Positions 37,389-46,926 of a stretch of 64,000 nucleotides of DNA are shown here, in pieces. Below the pieces are notes generated by a model. The model worked only from the letters and a program-made list of their open reading frames with translations, ran no database searches and was not told where the DNA came from. Numbering within the stretch: position 1 is the stretch's first letter; every line of letters begins with the position of its first letter. The position numbers and the translations under genes are program-made. Origin of the DNA: Neiella marina (GTDB lineage Bacteria; Pseudomonadota; Gammaproteobacteria; Enterobacterales; Neiellaceae). The stretch is taken from NCBI RefSeq assembly GCF_002165625.1, contig NZ_NGNS01000004.1, forward strand, positions 124,001 through 188,000. The letters run 5' to 3'.

Positions 37389-37473
37389 GATGATTTGTCC
37401 TGTGGGTTGATACAATTTGAGTTGAATAAGTCTAGATTATTTACGACAAAATTCATACGAATTCAGTGTCGAT

Positions 37474-37504
37474 AAAACAGCAACGGGAGCCTTGGGCTCC
37501 CGTT
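37474..37504 (-). terminator. Hairpin after pgk
   Basis: AACGGGAGCC and GGCTCCCGTT pair (10 bp, three-base loop). On the minus strand it is followed by GCTGTTTTATC, a weak T run, so it may end part of the pgk transcripts before fbaA. Confidence 0.6.
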
Positions 37505-37521
37505 AGTGATTTTGACCGGTG

Positions 37522-38685
37522 TTAGCCGTTTGCACGCTCTTCAAGCATAGCAACAGCTGGTAGTTTCTTGCCTTCAACGAATTCGAGGAACGCACCGCCA
37601 CCAGTAGAGATGTAAGACACCTGATCTTTGATGCCGAACTTGTCGATTGCAGCTAAGGTGTCACCGCCACCTGCAACTGAGAAACCTTCAGATTCAGCAA
37701 TTGCTTTCGCAACGATCTCTGTGCCGTTAGCGAATTCATCAAATTCGAATACGCCAACTGGGCCGTTCCAAAGAATGGTTTTGGCTTCTTTGATGATTTT
37801 TGCTAGTTCTTCAGCTGAGTCTGGGCCCAAGTCGAAGATCATATCGTCGTCTTCAACGTCGGCTGCAGATTTAACAACAGCTTTTTCGTCTTCCGAGAAG
37901 TTCTTACCAACAGCAACATCAGTAGCAACAGGAATAGCACATTCTTCCATTAGCTTTTGCGCTGTTGGGATCAAATCGGCTTCACACAGTGATTTACCAA
38001 CGTTTTTGCCAGTAGCAGCAACGAAGGTATTGGCGATACCACCACCAACAACCAACTGGTCGGCAACTTTAGAGAGAGACTCTAAAACGGTTAGCTTGGT
38101 CGATACTTTAGAGCCACCAACAATGGCGATCATTGGACGTGCTGGGTTATCCATCGCTGCACCAAGCGCTTCAAGTTCGGCAGCCAGCAGTGGGCCAGCA
38201 CAAGCGACTGGTGCATTCATACCAACACCGTGAGTTGACGCTTGAGCACGGTGAGCTGTGCCAAATGCATCCATTACGAAGATGTCACACAAAGCAGCAT
38301 ACTGTTTAGACAACGCTTCTTCGTTCTTCTTTTCGCCTTTGTTGAAACGAACGTTTTCTAGCACAACAACCTCGTTGTCTGCCAATTCAACGCCGTTTAA
38401 GTAGTCTTTTTCCAACCGAACTGGTACGTCCAATGCTTCGTTTAGGTAGTCAACCACAGGCTGCAAAGAGAATTCGTCCGCATACTCACCTTCGGTCGGA
38501 CGACCCAGGTGAGAGGTCACCATTACCTTGGCACCAGCTTTCAAGGCGTGCTCAATGGTAGGAATTGATGCCAGAATACGAGCATCAGAAGTGACTTTGC
38601 CATCCTTTACTGGCACGTTCAGATCTGCACGGATAAACAGGCGCTTGCCAGCTAAATCCAGATCTTTCATTTTCAATACGGACAT
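37522..38685 (-). CDS. pgk: Phosphoglycerate kinase
   Basis: 387 residues from ATG 38685, the length of E. coli Pgk, with AGAGGAA upstream; a longer frame to 38784 is not needed. Marks: [38 protein letters not shown] and [16 protein letters not shown]. It makes ATP from 1,3-bisphosphoglycerate. In E. coli tkt and epd lie upstream; here metK is the divergent neighbour and neither is present. Confidence 0.98.
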   Translation of the reverse strand: MSVLKMKDLDLAGKRLFIRADLNVPVKDGKVTSDARILASIPTIEHALKAGAKVMVTSHLGRPTEGEYADEFSLQPVVDYLNEALDVPVRLEKDYLNGVELADNEVVVLENVRFNKGEKKNEEALSKQYAALCDIFVMDAFGTAHRAQASTHGVGMNAPVACAGPLLAAELEALGAAMDNPARPMIAIVGGSKVSTKLTVLESLSKVADQLVVGGGIANTFVAATGKNVGKSLCEADLIPTAQKLMEECAIPVATDVAVGKNFSEDEKAVVKSAADVEDDDMIFDLGPDSAEELAKIIKEAKTILWNGPVGVFEFDEFANGTEIVAKAIAESEGFSVAGGGDTLAAIDKFGIKDQVSYISTGGGAFLEFVEGKKLPAVAMLEERANG

Positions 38686-39184
38686 GATCATTCCTCTAGA
38701 ATTGCTTTGTGTATTTGGGTGAGTTGAGGCTTTTTGCCTCAGCTCGAATTCGAACTCAACGCAGTATAGTGCGTTGTTGTTCACTGTGCTGTACTTCGTT
38801 CATCAACACCGAACGGGCGGCTCACAGCGCAGGGCTAGTTATCCTCAGAGCCACAAGGCCTTGGCGTCAAAGCAGGCGCATTATGGTACAAGCCAAGCAA
38901 ATCGTAATTGATTTACATCAGAGTGAACACAAGTCACACTTTTTGGCCTGAAATTTTCAGACGCCTCGGTCAATTTGTGGTTTTTTAACGAAAATTCAAC
39001 CGCGCGAGCATTTTATTGCAATTAATTTCAGTTTCAAAGTAATTAAATGACATCAGCACAGCTGGCAACAATGACTTACGCCTGCTCTCTTACCACTTAT
39101 CTAGCGCCGATTGGATTGACTCACCTTGTTCGGATCACGAATTGCCATTCGGGCTAGCATTAAAACAAACAATTAATCTAGAAT
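38686..39184. other. Shared control region between pgk and metK
   Basis: A 500-base AT-rich stretch with no supported gene. It must hold the pgk promoter near 38760 (TATACT on the minus strand) and the metK promoter near 39178 (TAGAAT). Frames such as 38709-38951 lack a ribosome site and known relatives. Confidence 0.5.
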
Positions 39185-39216
39185 AGACGTCTAGACGTAA
39201 ATCCGTATAAACATCT
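39185..39216 (+). promoter_or_regulatory. MetJ operator (four tandem met boxes) before metK
   Basis: AGACGTCT-AGACGTAA-ATCCGTAT-AAACATCT: four head-to-tail 8-base boxes with 8, 6, 4 and 6 matches to the MetJ consensus, ending 20 bases before the metK ATG. This is the classic arrangement by which MetJ with S-adenosylmethionine represses metK. Confidence 0.85.
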
Positions 39217-39236
39217 TTAATTTTGAGAAAGGCAAC

Positions 39237-40388
39237 ATGGCAAAACACTTGTTTACCTCTGAATCGGTTTCTGAAGGCCACCCAGATAAAATTGCAGACC
39301 AGATATCGGATGCAGTGCTTGACGCAATTCTAAAGCAAGACCCAAGCGCTCGCGTTGCCTGCGAAACCTACGTCAAAACAGGCATGGTAATGGTTGGTGG
39401 TGAAATCACCACGGAAGCTTGGGTCGACATCGAAGAATTAGCGCGCAGTACAGTGCGTGATATTGGCTACGTTCACTCGGACATGGGTTTTGATGCCGAC
39501 TCATGTGCAGTACTCAATGCTATTGGTAAGCAGTCGCCCGACATCGCACAAGGCGTTGACCGTGCCGATCCAAAGGAACAGGGTGCTGGTGACCAAGGCC
39601 TGATGTTTGGCTATGCCTCAGACGAGACTGAAGAGCTCATGCCTGCACCAATCACCTACGCTCACAAACTAGTGAAGCGCCAAGCTGAAGTTCGTAAAGA
39701 TGGCACCTTGCCGTGGCTTCGTCCGGACGCAAAAAGTCAGGTTACCTTTGCTTATGAAAATGGCCAGCCGGTGGGCATTGATGCCGTCGTACTATCAACC
39801 CAGCATTGCGATACCATTTCACAAAGCGATTTGATTGAGGCAGTACAAGAAGAAATCATCAAACCCGTGCTGCCCGCACAATGGCTGACCGAACAAACCA
39901 AGTACTTCATTAACCCAACGGGCCGATTCGTCATTGGTGGCCCAATGGGCGATTGTGGTTTAACTGGCCGCAAAATCATTGTTGATACTTATGGCGGCAT
40001 GGCGCGCCATGGTGGCGGCGCATTCTCAGGTAAAGATCCGTCTAAAGTCGATCGTAGCGCCGCCTATGCTGCTCGTTACGTTGCCAAAAACCTAGTTGCA
40101 GCAGGTTTGGCAAAACGCTGTGAGCTGCAAGTGTCTTATGCTATCGGCGTTGCCGAACCGACTTCTATCAGCATCGAAACATTCGGCACCAGCCAGTTCG
40201 ATGAAGCAACTCTGGTTGCTTGGGTACGCCAGCACTTCGATTTACGCCCATATGGTCTGACTGAGATGCTCAATCTAGCGCAACCTATCTACCAGCAAAC
40301 GGCAGCTTACGGTCACTTTGGCCGCGAGCAATTCCCATGGGAAGCAACCGATAAAGTTGAAGCCCTTCGCGCCAGCGCGGGACTGTGA
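39237..40388 (+). CDS. metK: S-adenosylmethionine synthetase
   Basis: 383 residues, usual length. It makes SAM from methionine and ATP. Marks: [20 protein letters not shown] at the start, [12 protein letters not shown] near 117, [24 protein letters not shown] (split by the ATP loop) and [19 protein letters not shown] near the active-site lysine. Good ribosome site GAGAAAGG. Preceded by a MetJ operator, followed by a clear terminator. Confidence 0.98.
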   Translation: MAKHLFTSESVSEGHPDKIADQISDAVLDAILKQDPSARVACETYVKTGMVMVGGEITTEAWVDIEELARSTVRDIGYVHSDMGFDADSCAVLNAIGKQSPDIAQGVDRADPKEQGAGDQGLMFGYASDETEELMPAPITYAHKLVKRQAEVRKDGTLPWLRPDAKSQVTFAYENGQPVGIDAVVLSTQHCDTISQSDLIEAVQEEIIKPVLPAQWLTEQTKYFINPTGRFVIGGPMGDCGLTGRKIIVDTYGGMARHGGGAFSGKDPSKVDRSAAYAARYVAKNLVAAGLAKRCELQVSYAIGVAEPTSISIETFGTSQFDEATLVAWVRQHFDLRPYGLTEMLNLAQPIYQQTAAYGHFGREQFPWEATDKVEALRASAGL

Positions 40389-40423
40389 TAGCAAGCAGCA
40401 CAACTGGTTGGTATCAGTGTTAT

Positions 40424-40452
40424 AAACCGCCTAAATCTAGGCGGTTTTTTTT
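40424..40452 (+). terminator. metK terminator
   Basis: AAACCGCCTA and TAGGCGGTTT pair (10 bp, four-base loop) followed by eight T. Confidence 0.92.
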
Positions 40453-40556
40453 CATCTAGGGTACGACGCCTCGCAACCTGTCAGGTTAATTTACAGAGTA
40501 TTTATTCTAAACCAGACAAAATCAACAAATCACCTAATTTTCAGACAGTTAACATA

Positions 40557-40573
40557 TTGGATTGCTTTTTGCT
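40557..40573 (+). promoter_or_regulatory. Predicted sigma-54 (-24/-12) promoter of the PEP-CTERM gene
   Basis: TTGG, ten bases, then GC inside TTGGATTGCTTTTTGCT: the invariant GG and GC are exactly ten bases apart and the -12 element TTTGC fits the sigma-54 consensus; the -24 element (TTGGAT versus TTGGCAC) is partial. The predicted start is about 40584, giving a leader of about 90 bases. Sigma-54 control through PrsK/PrsR is known for PEP-CTERM genes in other proteobacteria. Confidence 0.6.
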
Positions 40574-40590
40574 TTGAGCTCTAGCGAAAC

Positions 40591-40612
40591 GGCTGTTCTG
40601 AGCTGAACAGCC
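40591..40612 (+). other. Perfect hairpin in the PEP-CTERM gene leader
   Basis: GGCTGTTC and GAACAGCC pair perfectly around a six-base loop, immediately after the predicted start of transcription and 60 bases before the gene. No T run follows, so it is more likely a leader structure or an activator site than a terminator. Confidence 0.5.
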
Positions 40613-40673
40613 CCCACCAAAAAAATAAATACCCTTTATTATCAAATGGGTATAACTAGTTAGGTAGTGAACG

Positions 40674-41618
40674 ATGTTCAAGCATGCAGTTCGCCAAATC
40701 GTGGCGATTGTTTCGATATTTCTGTGCAGCGCCGCTTTGGCCTTGCCTATTAGCAATTATAACCTTGTTGTTCTCAACGATTTTTCCGGCTCTGTTCACG
40801 TCCAAGGCTCAACCTTTATTGGTGGTAACTTGAACATCACCGGCGCTTCTGACTTTGGTTACGATCCTAATCTGGTCGGTTCAGCAGCACTAAGTGTGGT
40901 TAACGATGTCTTCGGGAATGGAGTAAAAGTACTCAATGGTGATGCTGCCTATGGCGGAGACTTAACTAACCCGGCCACTATCGCAACCAATAACGGCACC
41001 GTTTATCAAGATAAGACCCTTGCCGCAGCTCAGTTAACGGCAGAACTGGAAGCCGCGTCGATTCATTATGACGATTTAACAGCAAATGGTGACATCACTG
41101 GCGACATGAATGGCCGCACGTTCACATACAGTGGTAGCGAACAGGTTGCAGTGTTTGACATCAATGCCAGCTTGTTTCAACAGTCAAATGGCATGCAGTT
41201 TGATTTAGGGGTAGCTGAGAAGGTCATTATCAACGTTTCTGGTAAGTCGGCCAACATTCACAACGCGTTTAACTTTCGCGGCACTAATAACAGCATTTAC
41301 GACAGCATATTGTGGAATTTCATCGATACCACCGAAATTAACTTCAACAACAAGTTTATCGGCTCAGTATTGGCGACCAAAGCGGACATCTTCAACGGTG
41401 GATTCGATATGGATGGCGCGGTTATTGCCCGTAATTACTTCAACCAAAATTTGAATGAAATTCACAATTACATCTATCAAGGTGACGGACCTATCATAGA
41501 AATTCCATCATCAAGTGTCGAAGTTCCAGAACCACAAACCCTAGCTATGCTGCTGCTTGGCTCCCTGCTTGTTTCGCTATTTAGGTTCCGCAAGCGCCGT
41601 TGTCTGTCGCTAAGTTAA
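40674..41618 (+). CDS. PEP-CTERM protein with choice-of-anchor A domain
   Basis: 314 residues. A signal peptide ends at about residue 25 (SAALA). The body has the choice-of-anchor A pattern: LVVLNDFSGSVHVQGSTFIG, then a beta-helix-like run and GSVLATKADIFNGGFDMDG. The C terminus is a PEP-CTERM sorting tail: VPEPQTLAMLLLGSLLVSLF then FRKRR. Exosortase (EpsH/XrtA) would cut near the PEP motif and the protein would reach the surface or matrix. No exosortase lies in this window. The gene stands between metK and rsmE, a place where E. coli has sprT and endA. It has a sigma-54-like promoter and its own terminator. Confidence 0.92.
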   Translation: MFKHAVRQIVAIVSIFLCSAALALPISNYNLVVLNDFSGSVHVQGSTFIGGNLNITGASDFGYDPNLVGSAALSVVNDVFGNGVKVLNGDAAYGGDLTNPATIATNNGTVYQDKTLAAAQLTAELEAASIHYDDLTANGDITGDMNGRTFTYSGSEQVAVFDINASLFQQSNGMQFDLGVAEKVIINVSGKSANIHNAFNFRGTNNSIYDSILWNFIDTTEINFNNKFIGSVLATKADIFNGGFDMDGAVIARNYFNQNLNEIHNYIYQGDGPIIEIPSSSVEVPEPQTLAMLLLGSLLVSLFRFRKRRCLSLS

Positions 41619-41734
41619 TCGGGCTACTGAACTCAACAGCACCTTTGCAGCAATTAGTAACAATCTGAAACTGGCCTGTCACAGCAATATGGACTATTTT
41701 TAGAACGTACGTTTTACATCCAACAATCGAATTG

Positions 41735-41763
41735 GCCCGTGTCCCAAACACGGGCTTTTTTTT
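41735..41763 (+). terminator. PEP-CTERM gene terminator
   Basis: GCCCGTGT and ACACGGGC pair (8 bp, five-base loop) followed by eight T, about 120 bases after the stop. Confidence 0.88.
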
Positions 41764-41863
41764 GCCCATTAGACCCCGCTTGGAAAAAATCAGCGGCAAC
41801 TTGAAATTATAACGTCAGCCCCCATTTCTGTTCTTAATATCAACAGGCAAACCAAAGTTACTT

Positions 41864-42595
41864 GTGACGACTCGTATTTTTCACCCACAACCGCTGCAAC
41901 AACAATCTCAAGTTCAGTTATCTGATAGTGCCGCAGGGCATGTTGCCAGAGTGCTTAGAATGAGAGTTGGAGACACCATTGAGCTGTTCGACGGTTCAGG
42001 CTTAGCCTACCCGGCAACACTCGCGACGGTTGAAAAGCGGAAAGTATTGGCTGATATCGGTTCGGCACTTCAGCATTCGGTCGAATCACCACTGAAGGTT
42101 CACATTGGCCAAGGAGTAAGTCGTGGCGACAAGATGGACTTTACCATTCAAAAAGCTGTTGAACTTGGCGTCGACAAGATTACTCCGCTACTTACCGAGC
42201 GCTGCGGCGTCAAGTTACAAGCGGAACGTTGGCAAAAGAAAGTACTGCATTGGCAACAAGTTGCAATTAGTGCCTGTGAGCAATGTGGGCGCAATTCGGT
42301 TCCTCACATTGACCAGCCAGTTAGCTTAGCTGACTGGTTAACTGAAGAAACAGAGCAGTTAAAGCTAAATCTGCACCCTGCGGCGCGACATGGCATCAAT
42401 GGTATTGAGTCTGTGCCGGCGGTGGGTGTGCGGCTTTTGATTGGCCCAGAAGGTGGCCTCAGTGAACAAGAGATCATTGCTGCTCGCGAACACGGCTATC
42501 AGAGCATTTTACTTGGCCCACGAGTTTTGCGTACCGAAACGGCAGCACTCACGGCGCTTACAGCGCTGCAAACACGCTTTGGCGATTTAGGATAA
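41864..42595 (+). CDS. rsmE: 16S rRNA m3U1498 methyltransferase RsmE
   Basis: 243 residues, usual length. N-terminal PUA-like domain (HVARVLRMRVGDTIELFDGSG) and a SPOUT methyltransferase domain with the knot: LIGPEGGLSEQEI and LGPRVLRTETAALTAL. It methylates U1498 of 16S rRNA. GTG start. First gene of rsmE-gshB-yqgE-ruvX, the E. coli order. The gap to gshB is nine bases. Confidence 0.96.
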   Translation: MTTRIFHPQPLQQQSQVQLSDSAAGHVARVLRMRVGDTIELFDGSGLAYPATLATVEKRKVLADIGSALQHSVESPLKVHIGQGVSRGDKMDFTIQKAVELGVDKITPLLTERCGVKLQAERWQKKVLHWQQVAISACEQCGRNSVPHIDQPVSLADWLTEETEQLKLNLHPAARHGINGIESVPAVGVRLLIGPEGGLSEQEIIAAREHGYQSILLGPRVLRTETAALTALTALQTRFGDLG

Positions 42596-42604
42596 GGATA
42601 AAAA

Positions 42605-43564
42605 ATGACGGTACAACTCGGCATCGTGATGGATCCAATTTCAGGTATCAACATCAAAAAAGACTCCAGCTTTGCCATGCTACTGGCCGCACAAGCCCGA
42701 GGTTGGCAACTGTGGTACATGGAAATGAACGATTTATATCTGCGTCAGGGCAAGGCTTTTGCCACAATGCGCAAACTGTTTGTGCAAGAGGACGCCAGCG
42801 ACTGGTTCACTCTAGGCGAGCCTGTGGATGCACCACTTGCTGAACTCGATACCATCTTAATGCGCAAGGATCCGCCGTTTGATACCGAATTCATTTACGC
42901 CACTTACATGCTAGAGCGCGCAGAAGAGCAAGGAGTGCTGGTCGTCAACAAACCAGCCAGCCTCCGTGATTGCAACGAAAAACTGTTCACCGCTTGGTTT
43001 GCCGAGCATACACCCGATACTTTGGTCACTCGCCAAGCTCAACAAATTAGGGAGTTTCTTGCCGAGCATGGCGATGTCATTCTTAAGCCTCTTGACGGCA
43101 TGGGCGGAGCATCAATCTTCCGCGTCAAACAAGATGATCCCAATGTTGGTGTCATTATCGAAACGCTGACCGAACATGGTCAACGCTACGCCATGATCCA
43201 AAACTACTTGCCGGCCATTAAAGATGGCGATAAGCGAATTTTGATGATTGACGGCGAAGCCGTACCTTACTGCTTGGCTCGCATCCCTGCTGGCGGTGAA
43301 ACCCGTGGCAACCTAGCTGCCGGAGGCCGCGGTGAAGCGCGGCCACTGTCAGATGCCGATTGGGCTATCGCCAATGCAGTCGGACCGGAACTCAAGAAAC
43401 GAGGCTTGCTCTTTGTTGGCTTAGACATCATTGGTGATCGCCTCACCGAAGTGAACGTCACCAGCCCAACCTGTATTCGTGAAATTGAGGCTGCGTTTGA
43501 TGTCCGCATCGCCGAGCGGTTGATGGAAGCCATTGCCAACAAGCTTGCCAACAAAGACGACTGA
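42605..43564 (+). CDS. gshB: Glutathione synthetase
   Basis: 319 residues, usual length. ATP-grasp enzyme that joins gamma-glutamylcysteine and glycine. Marks: MDPISGINIKKDSSFAMLL at the start, MRKDPPFDTEFIYATYML, DVILKPLDGMGGASIF (ATP loop) and EVNVTSPTCIREIE near the end. Good ribosome site GGATAAGGATA. It overlaps no neighbour but is clearly operonic with rsmE. Confidence 0.97.
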   Translation: MTVQLGIVMDPISGINIKKDSSFAMLLAAQARGWQLWYMEMNDLYLRQGKAFATMRKLFVQEDASDWFTLGEPVDAPLAELDTILMRKDPPFDTEFIYATYMLERAEEQGVLVVNKPASLRDCNEKLFTAWFAEHTPDTLVTRQAQQIREFLAEHGDVILKPLDGMGGASIFRVKQDDPNVGVIIETLTEHGQRYAMIQNYLPAIKDGDKRILMIDGEAVPYCLARIPAGGETRGNLAAGGRGEARPLSDADWAIANAVGPELKKRGLLFVGLDIIGDRLTEVNVTSPTCIREIEAAFDVRIAERLMEAIANKLANKDD

Positions 43565-43666
43565 TGCCGTTTTTATCGTCGCTTGACTGATTTCTAAAGC
43601 AAGCGAGTGTTGAAGCCAACGATTTACTGCCATAATGAAATTATGCGAGGACCAGAATCGAGTTGT

Positions 43667-44233
43667 ATGGAAAGTCTCCAAGGTAAATTATTAGTTGCTA
43701 TGCCGTCGCTGGAAGATCCCTACTTTCAGCGCTCGGTTAGCTATATCTGTGAGCACAATGATGAAGGTGCCATGGGGCTAATTATCAATCATCCGATCAA
43801 AAATTTGAGCCTGTCTGAGCTGCTATCAAAGGTGCAAGATTTGCATCGCGACGATTTGTCCTCAACAAATCTTGAACAACCGATTTTCGCTGGCGGCCCC
43901 GTCGCCCAAGAGCGCGGATTTGTGCTTCACACCGCGCAACCTGGTTGGTCTTCGAGTCTCAGTTTGAATGACGATTTGATGGTAACCACCTCAAAAGACA
44001 TTTTGCAGATCCTCGGTACCGACCTAGAACCAAGCAAGTTTCTCGTTACTTTGGGCTATGCCGGTTGGGATGCTGGGCAATTGGAACAAGAAATTGCCGA
44101 CAACTCATGGCTGGTGATCCCGGCGGATCAAAGCATCATTTTCGATGTTGATGCATCGATGCGTTGGCAGGCTTCAGGGCAGAAAATTGGAATTGATATT
44201 GCCAGTATCAGCCCACAAGCAGGGCACGCTTAA
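43667..44233 (+). CDS. yqgE: UPF0301 protein YqgE
   Basis: 188 residues from ATG 43667, chosen because the family opening ([17 protein letters not shown], then [18 protein letters not shown]) follows at once; ATGs at 43607 and 43643 would add an unrelated tail. Function unknown; the family is linked to the ruvX operon. It overlaps ruvX by one base (TAATG), so the two are coupled. Confidence 0.93.
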   Translation: MESLQGKLLVAMPSLEDPYFQRSVSYICEHNDEGAMGLIINHPIKNLSLSELLSKVQDLHRDDLSSTNLEQPIFAGGPVAQERGFVLHTAQPGWSSSLSLNDDLMVTTSKDILQILGTDLEPSKFLVTLGYAGWDAGQLEQEIADNSWLVIPADQSIIFDVDASMRWQASGQKIGIDIASISPQAGHA

Positions 44234-44664
44234 TGAAAGCGCCCGGCGAGCGCACTATCCTCGGTTTTGACTATGGTACCAAGAGCATTGGCGTTGCTGT
44301 GGGTCAGGAGGTCACCGGCACAGCATCTCCCGATGCAGCGCTCAAAGCCAATGATGGCGTGCCAAATTGGCAGCAAGTCGAGCATGTGCTCAAGCAATGG
44401 CAACCAGACTTACTGGTTGTTGGTTTACCGCTGAATATGGATGGCACCGAGCAAGAACTAACTCAGCGGGCGCGCAAATTTGCCAATCGTTTACATGGTC
44501 GCTTTGGTTTTCAGGTCGAATTACAAGATGAACGCTTAACTACCGTCGATGCGCGTTCCCGGCTATTTGAACTGGGCGGTTTCAAAGCCCTAAGCAAAGA
44601 CAAAGTCGATAGCGTATCGGCTGTGCTTATCGTCGAAAGCTACTTTGAAAGCCTATGGAATTGA
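44233..44664 (+). CDS. ruvX: Putative pre-16S rRNA nuclease / Holliday junction resolvase-like RuvX (YqgF)
   Basis: 143 residues, usual length. RNase H-fold with [17 protein letters not shown] (Asp at the active site), [34 protein letters not shown] (Glu) and [15 protein letters not shown] (Asp). YqgF family members are thought to process the 5' end of 16S rRNA. One-base overlap with yqgE. Confidence 0.95.
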   Translation: MKAPGERTILGFDYGTKSIGVAVGQEVTGTASPDAALKANDGVPNWQQVEHVLKQWQPDLLVVGLPLNMDGTEQELTQRARKFANRLHGRFGFQVELQDERLTTVDARSRLFELGGFKALSKDKVDSVSAVLIVESYFESLWN

Positions 44665-44687
44665 GCCCGTAGCGAGACAAGTAGTGA

Positions 44688-45413
44688 CTACAATCGGCTT
44701 TCTAAATTGATATGGTGGAACAGTTCAATGAGCTCTTCCACTGGCTCAAACTGTAAGCCCAGATGCATATGCTCTTGGCTTTTTCGGGTTGCTCGACGGA
44801 CTTGAGCGGGAACAAACAGAGGGTCATCAGGGCGCGACGGAAAAATCATTTTCAGTAAGCCATTCGTGATTGGCACTGCTCCTGCCTGAATCGACCACGG
44901 TAGTTGAAACAAGCAACCACCGACCGATAAATCCATCACGGTCCCCTCAAGCAAGTGATACTGTTCGTTATCGCTTTGACCACTTTCTTTATCCATAAAC
45001 GTAGCCGGAATACGAGTGCCGACACGCAGTTCTTTACGCAACCGAAAGTTCTCAACTTCTCGGGGCCAACTGACAAACAACAACGGCCTTGGCGTTTTTT
45101 GCAGCATCATCACCTTAGTTTGAAAAGCGATGCAATGCCCCAAATCACCGCCGATCACTGCCCGCACGATACAGCTGTGGCCCGCGTTTAACTCATCACT
45201 ATGGTTTTTGTAGCTTGACGCTGGCACGCTAAAAACAAAAAAGCTGCCAGCTTCAAAGCCAACTAGCTTAAATTTCATTCTCAGGGGGACTGCTGAGTTC
45301 AACTGGAAGTCGATAAGATTACCGGTTCTCAAATGACCCACAATCCCTTGTATTCGGTCCGGCTCACGAATATGGCGTTCATCAAAAATAGACACACACG
45401 ACCCCTGCATCAT
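44688..45413 (-). CDS. PilZ-domain protein (YcgR-like c-di-GMP receptor)
   Basis: 241 residues. N-terminal YcgR-like half (VPLRMKFKLVGFEAGSFFVF) and C-terminal PilZ domain: the c-di-GMP ligands are RLRKELRVGTR (R-x3-R type motif) near 125-135 and DLSVGG (D/N-x-S-x2-G) near 168-173. Such proteins change motility, often acting as a flagellar brake or on pili. It lies on the same strand as pilU/pilT with only one small gene between. Starting at residue 2 (second ATG) is equally possible. Confidence 0.9.
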   Translation of the reverse strand: MMQGSCVSIFDERHIREPDRIQGIVGHLRTGNLIDFQLNSAVPLRMKFKLVGFEAGSFFVFSVPASSYKNHSDELNAGHSCIVRAVIGGDLGHCIAFQTKVMMLQKTPRPLLFVSWPREVENFRLRKELRVGTRIPATFMDKESGQSDNEQYHLLEGTVMDLSVGGCLFQLPWSIQAGAVPITNGLLKMIFPSRPDDPLFVPAQVRRATRKSQEHMHLGLQFEPVEELIELFHHINLESRL

Positions 45414-45482
45414 TCAAGCAATTGTCATAGCTATAGCTGACATCACCTAAGATTGCCAACTAAATCAGAATGATGACGACAG

Positions 45483-45785
45483 TTACATTTTGTTCCAAAG
45501 GTTGTACTTATTGCAGTACCGAACAGAAAAAGGGATTTCGAGGACAAAATAGCTGAGCAAAGTAAACCAAAACCAATTGGCGTCGAATAACAACGCGTTG
45601 AAACTGATGTTTTTGCCCATGAACAAACCGCCAGCAACAGCCAAAGCAACCACCGAGGCAACCACATCATTAATCATTAGCTTGCGAATATTATCCGCAA
45701 CATACTTGGGGTAAAGCCAACTGTAGGACACAATCAACAATACCCCATTGAGCATCAATACAATTAACTCGGGCGCCAGCGGCAT
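45483..45785 (-). CDS. Small membrane protein beside pilU, function unknown
   Basis: 100 residues with three hydrophobic helices (about 5-25, 40-58 and 72-90) and a polar C-terminal tail of NKYNLWNKM. ATG 45785 lies three bases after the pilU stop, so it is translated with pilU, and the PilZ gene follows after 69 bases. I do not recognise the family. The position suggests a link with pilus retraction or its control, but this is inference. Confidence 0.7.
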   Translation of the reverse strand: MPLAPELIVLMLNGVLLIVSYSWLYPKYVADNIRKLMINDVVASVVALAVAGGLFMGKNISFNALLFDANWFWFTLLSYFVLEIPFSVRYCNKYNLWNKM

Positions 45786-45788
45786 GGG

Positions 45789-46907
45789 CTAATCATCCAT
45801 GTCAATGGAGACACCATCGAGTCCGCCCTTCGACGAACTATCGCCGTCATCGAGCTTAATCATCAAACGTAAGTCATTGGGCGAATCAGCCGCATGAAGG
45901 GCATCGTCATAAGTGATGTCGCCTTTTTTGTATAGGTCGAACAACGCCTGATCGAAAGTTTGCATGCCCTGCTCTCTGGATTTAGCCATCGATTCTTTGA
46001 GACGGTGAACTTCACCACGACGAATCAAGTCAGACACATGAGGGGTATTAATCAATATTTCAATCGCAGCCCGACGCCCTTTACCATCTTTCGTTGGTAC
46101 TAGTTGCTGAGCAACGATTGCGCGCAAATTCAACGCCAAATCAAATAGCAATTGGTCCTGCATTTCCTTCGGTACCAAGTGCAGCATCCGATCCAAGGCT
46201 TGGTTGGCGTTGTTGGCATGCAAGGTCGCGATACACAAGTGGCCGGTTTCCGAGAAGCTTAAGGCATACTCCATGGTCTCCGAAGTACGAATTTCACCAA
46301 GCATGATGACGTCTGGCGCCTGCCGCAAACTGTTTTTCAGTGCCGAGTCAAAACTTGGCGTGTCAATACCTACCTCTCGCTGGGTAACGATACAACCGCG
46401 GTGCTCGTGGACGAACTCGATTGGATCTTCGATGGTAAGAATATGGCCCGAAGTCTTGATATTACGATAACCAAGCAGCGCAGCCATGGAGGTTGACTTA
46501 CCCGTACCGGTGCCACCAACAAACAAAAACAGGCCACGCTTGGAGAGAATGATATCTTTCAAGATCGGCGGTAACAGTAAGTCGTCGGCATCCGGAATGG
46601 TCGTTTCGATTCGGCGAATGACCATGCCAACCTGTTCTCGCTGACAAAAGGCGTTGACCCGAAAACGACCTACATCGTGAACAGCAATAGCGAAATTGCA
46701 CTCACTATTATCATTGAATTCAGCAAGTTGAGAGGCGTTCATGGTGTCCTCAACAATGCGTTGAGCTGCTGCTGCATCGAGTTTATGGTCATCGAGCTGT
46801 TCCAATCGCCCATGCACTTTGATGCTAACTGGCACGCCGACTGTGATAAACAAGTCAGAGCCTTTTTTCGCCACCATCTGCGCTAAATAAGGAGTGAGTA
46901 GTTCCAT
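45789..46907 (-). CDS. pilU: Type IV pilus retraction ATPase PilU
   Basis: 372 residues. Secretion-type ATPase: Walker A GGTGTGKST (about 131-139), the Asp-box HILTIEDPIEFVHEH, Walker B VIMLGEIRTSETME and the His box ETGHLCIATLHA. The acidic Asp/Ser C-terminal tail (DDGDSSSKGGLDGVSIDMDD, 20 residues) is typical of PilU, not PilT. It powers retraction together with PilT. The gap to pilT is 19 bases. Confidence 0.96.
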   Translation of the reverse strand: MELLTPYLAQMVAKKGSDLFITVGVPVSIKVHGRLEQLDDHKLDAAAAQRIVEDTMNASQLAEFNDNSECNFAIAVHDVGRFRVNAFCQREQVGMVIRRIETTIPDADDLLLPPILKDIILSKRGLFLFVGGTGTGKSTSMAALLGYRNIKTSGHILTIEDPIEFVHEHRGCIVTQREVGIDTPSFDSALKNSLRQAPDVIMLGEIRTSETMEYALSFSETGHLCIATLHANNANQALDRMLHLVPKEMQDQLLFDLALNLRAIVAQQLVPTKDGKGRRAAIEILINTPHVSDLIRRGEVHRLKESMAKSREQGMQTFDQALFDLYKKGDITYDDALHAADSPNDLRLMIKLDDGDSSSKGGLDGVSIDMDD

Positions 46908-46926
46908 CTTTTAGGTCCTCTGATTG

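Noticed and set aside
36963-37475. 170-codon plus-strand frame over fbaA
   Set aside because: Antisense to aldolase; composition follows the opposite strand.
37628-38233. 201-codon frame antisense to pgk, Ser/Ala-rich
   Set aside because: Typical mirror frame of a conserved gene; no ribosome site or known relatives.
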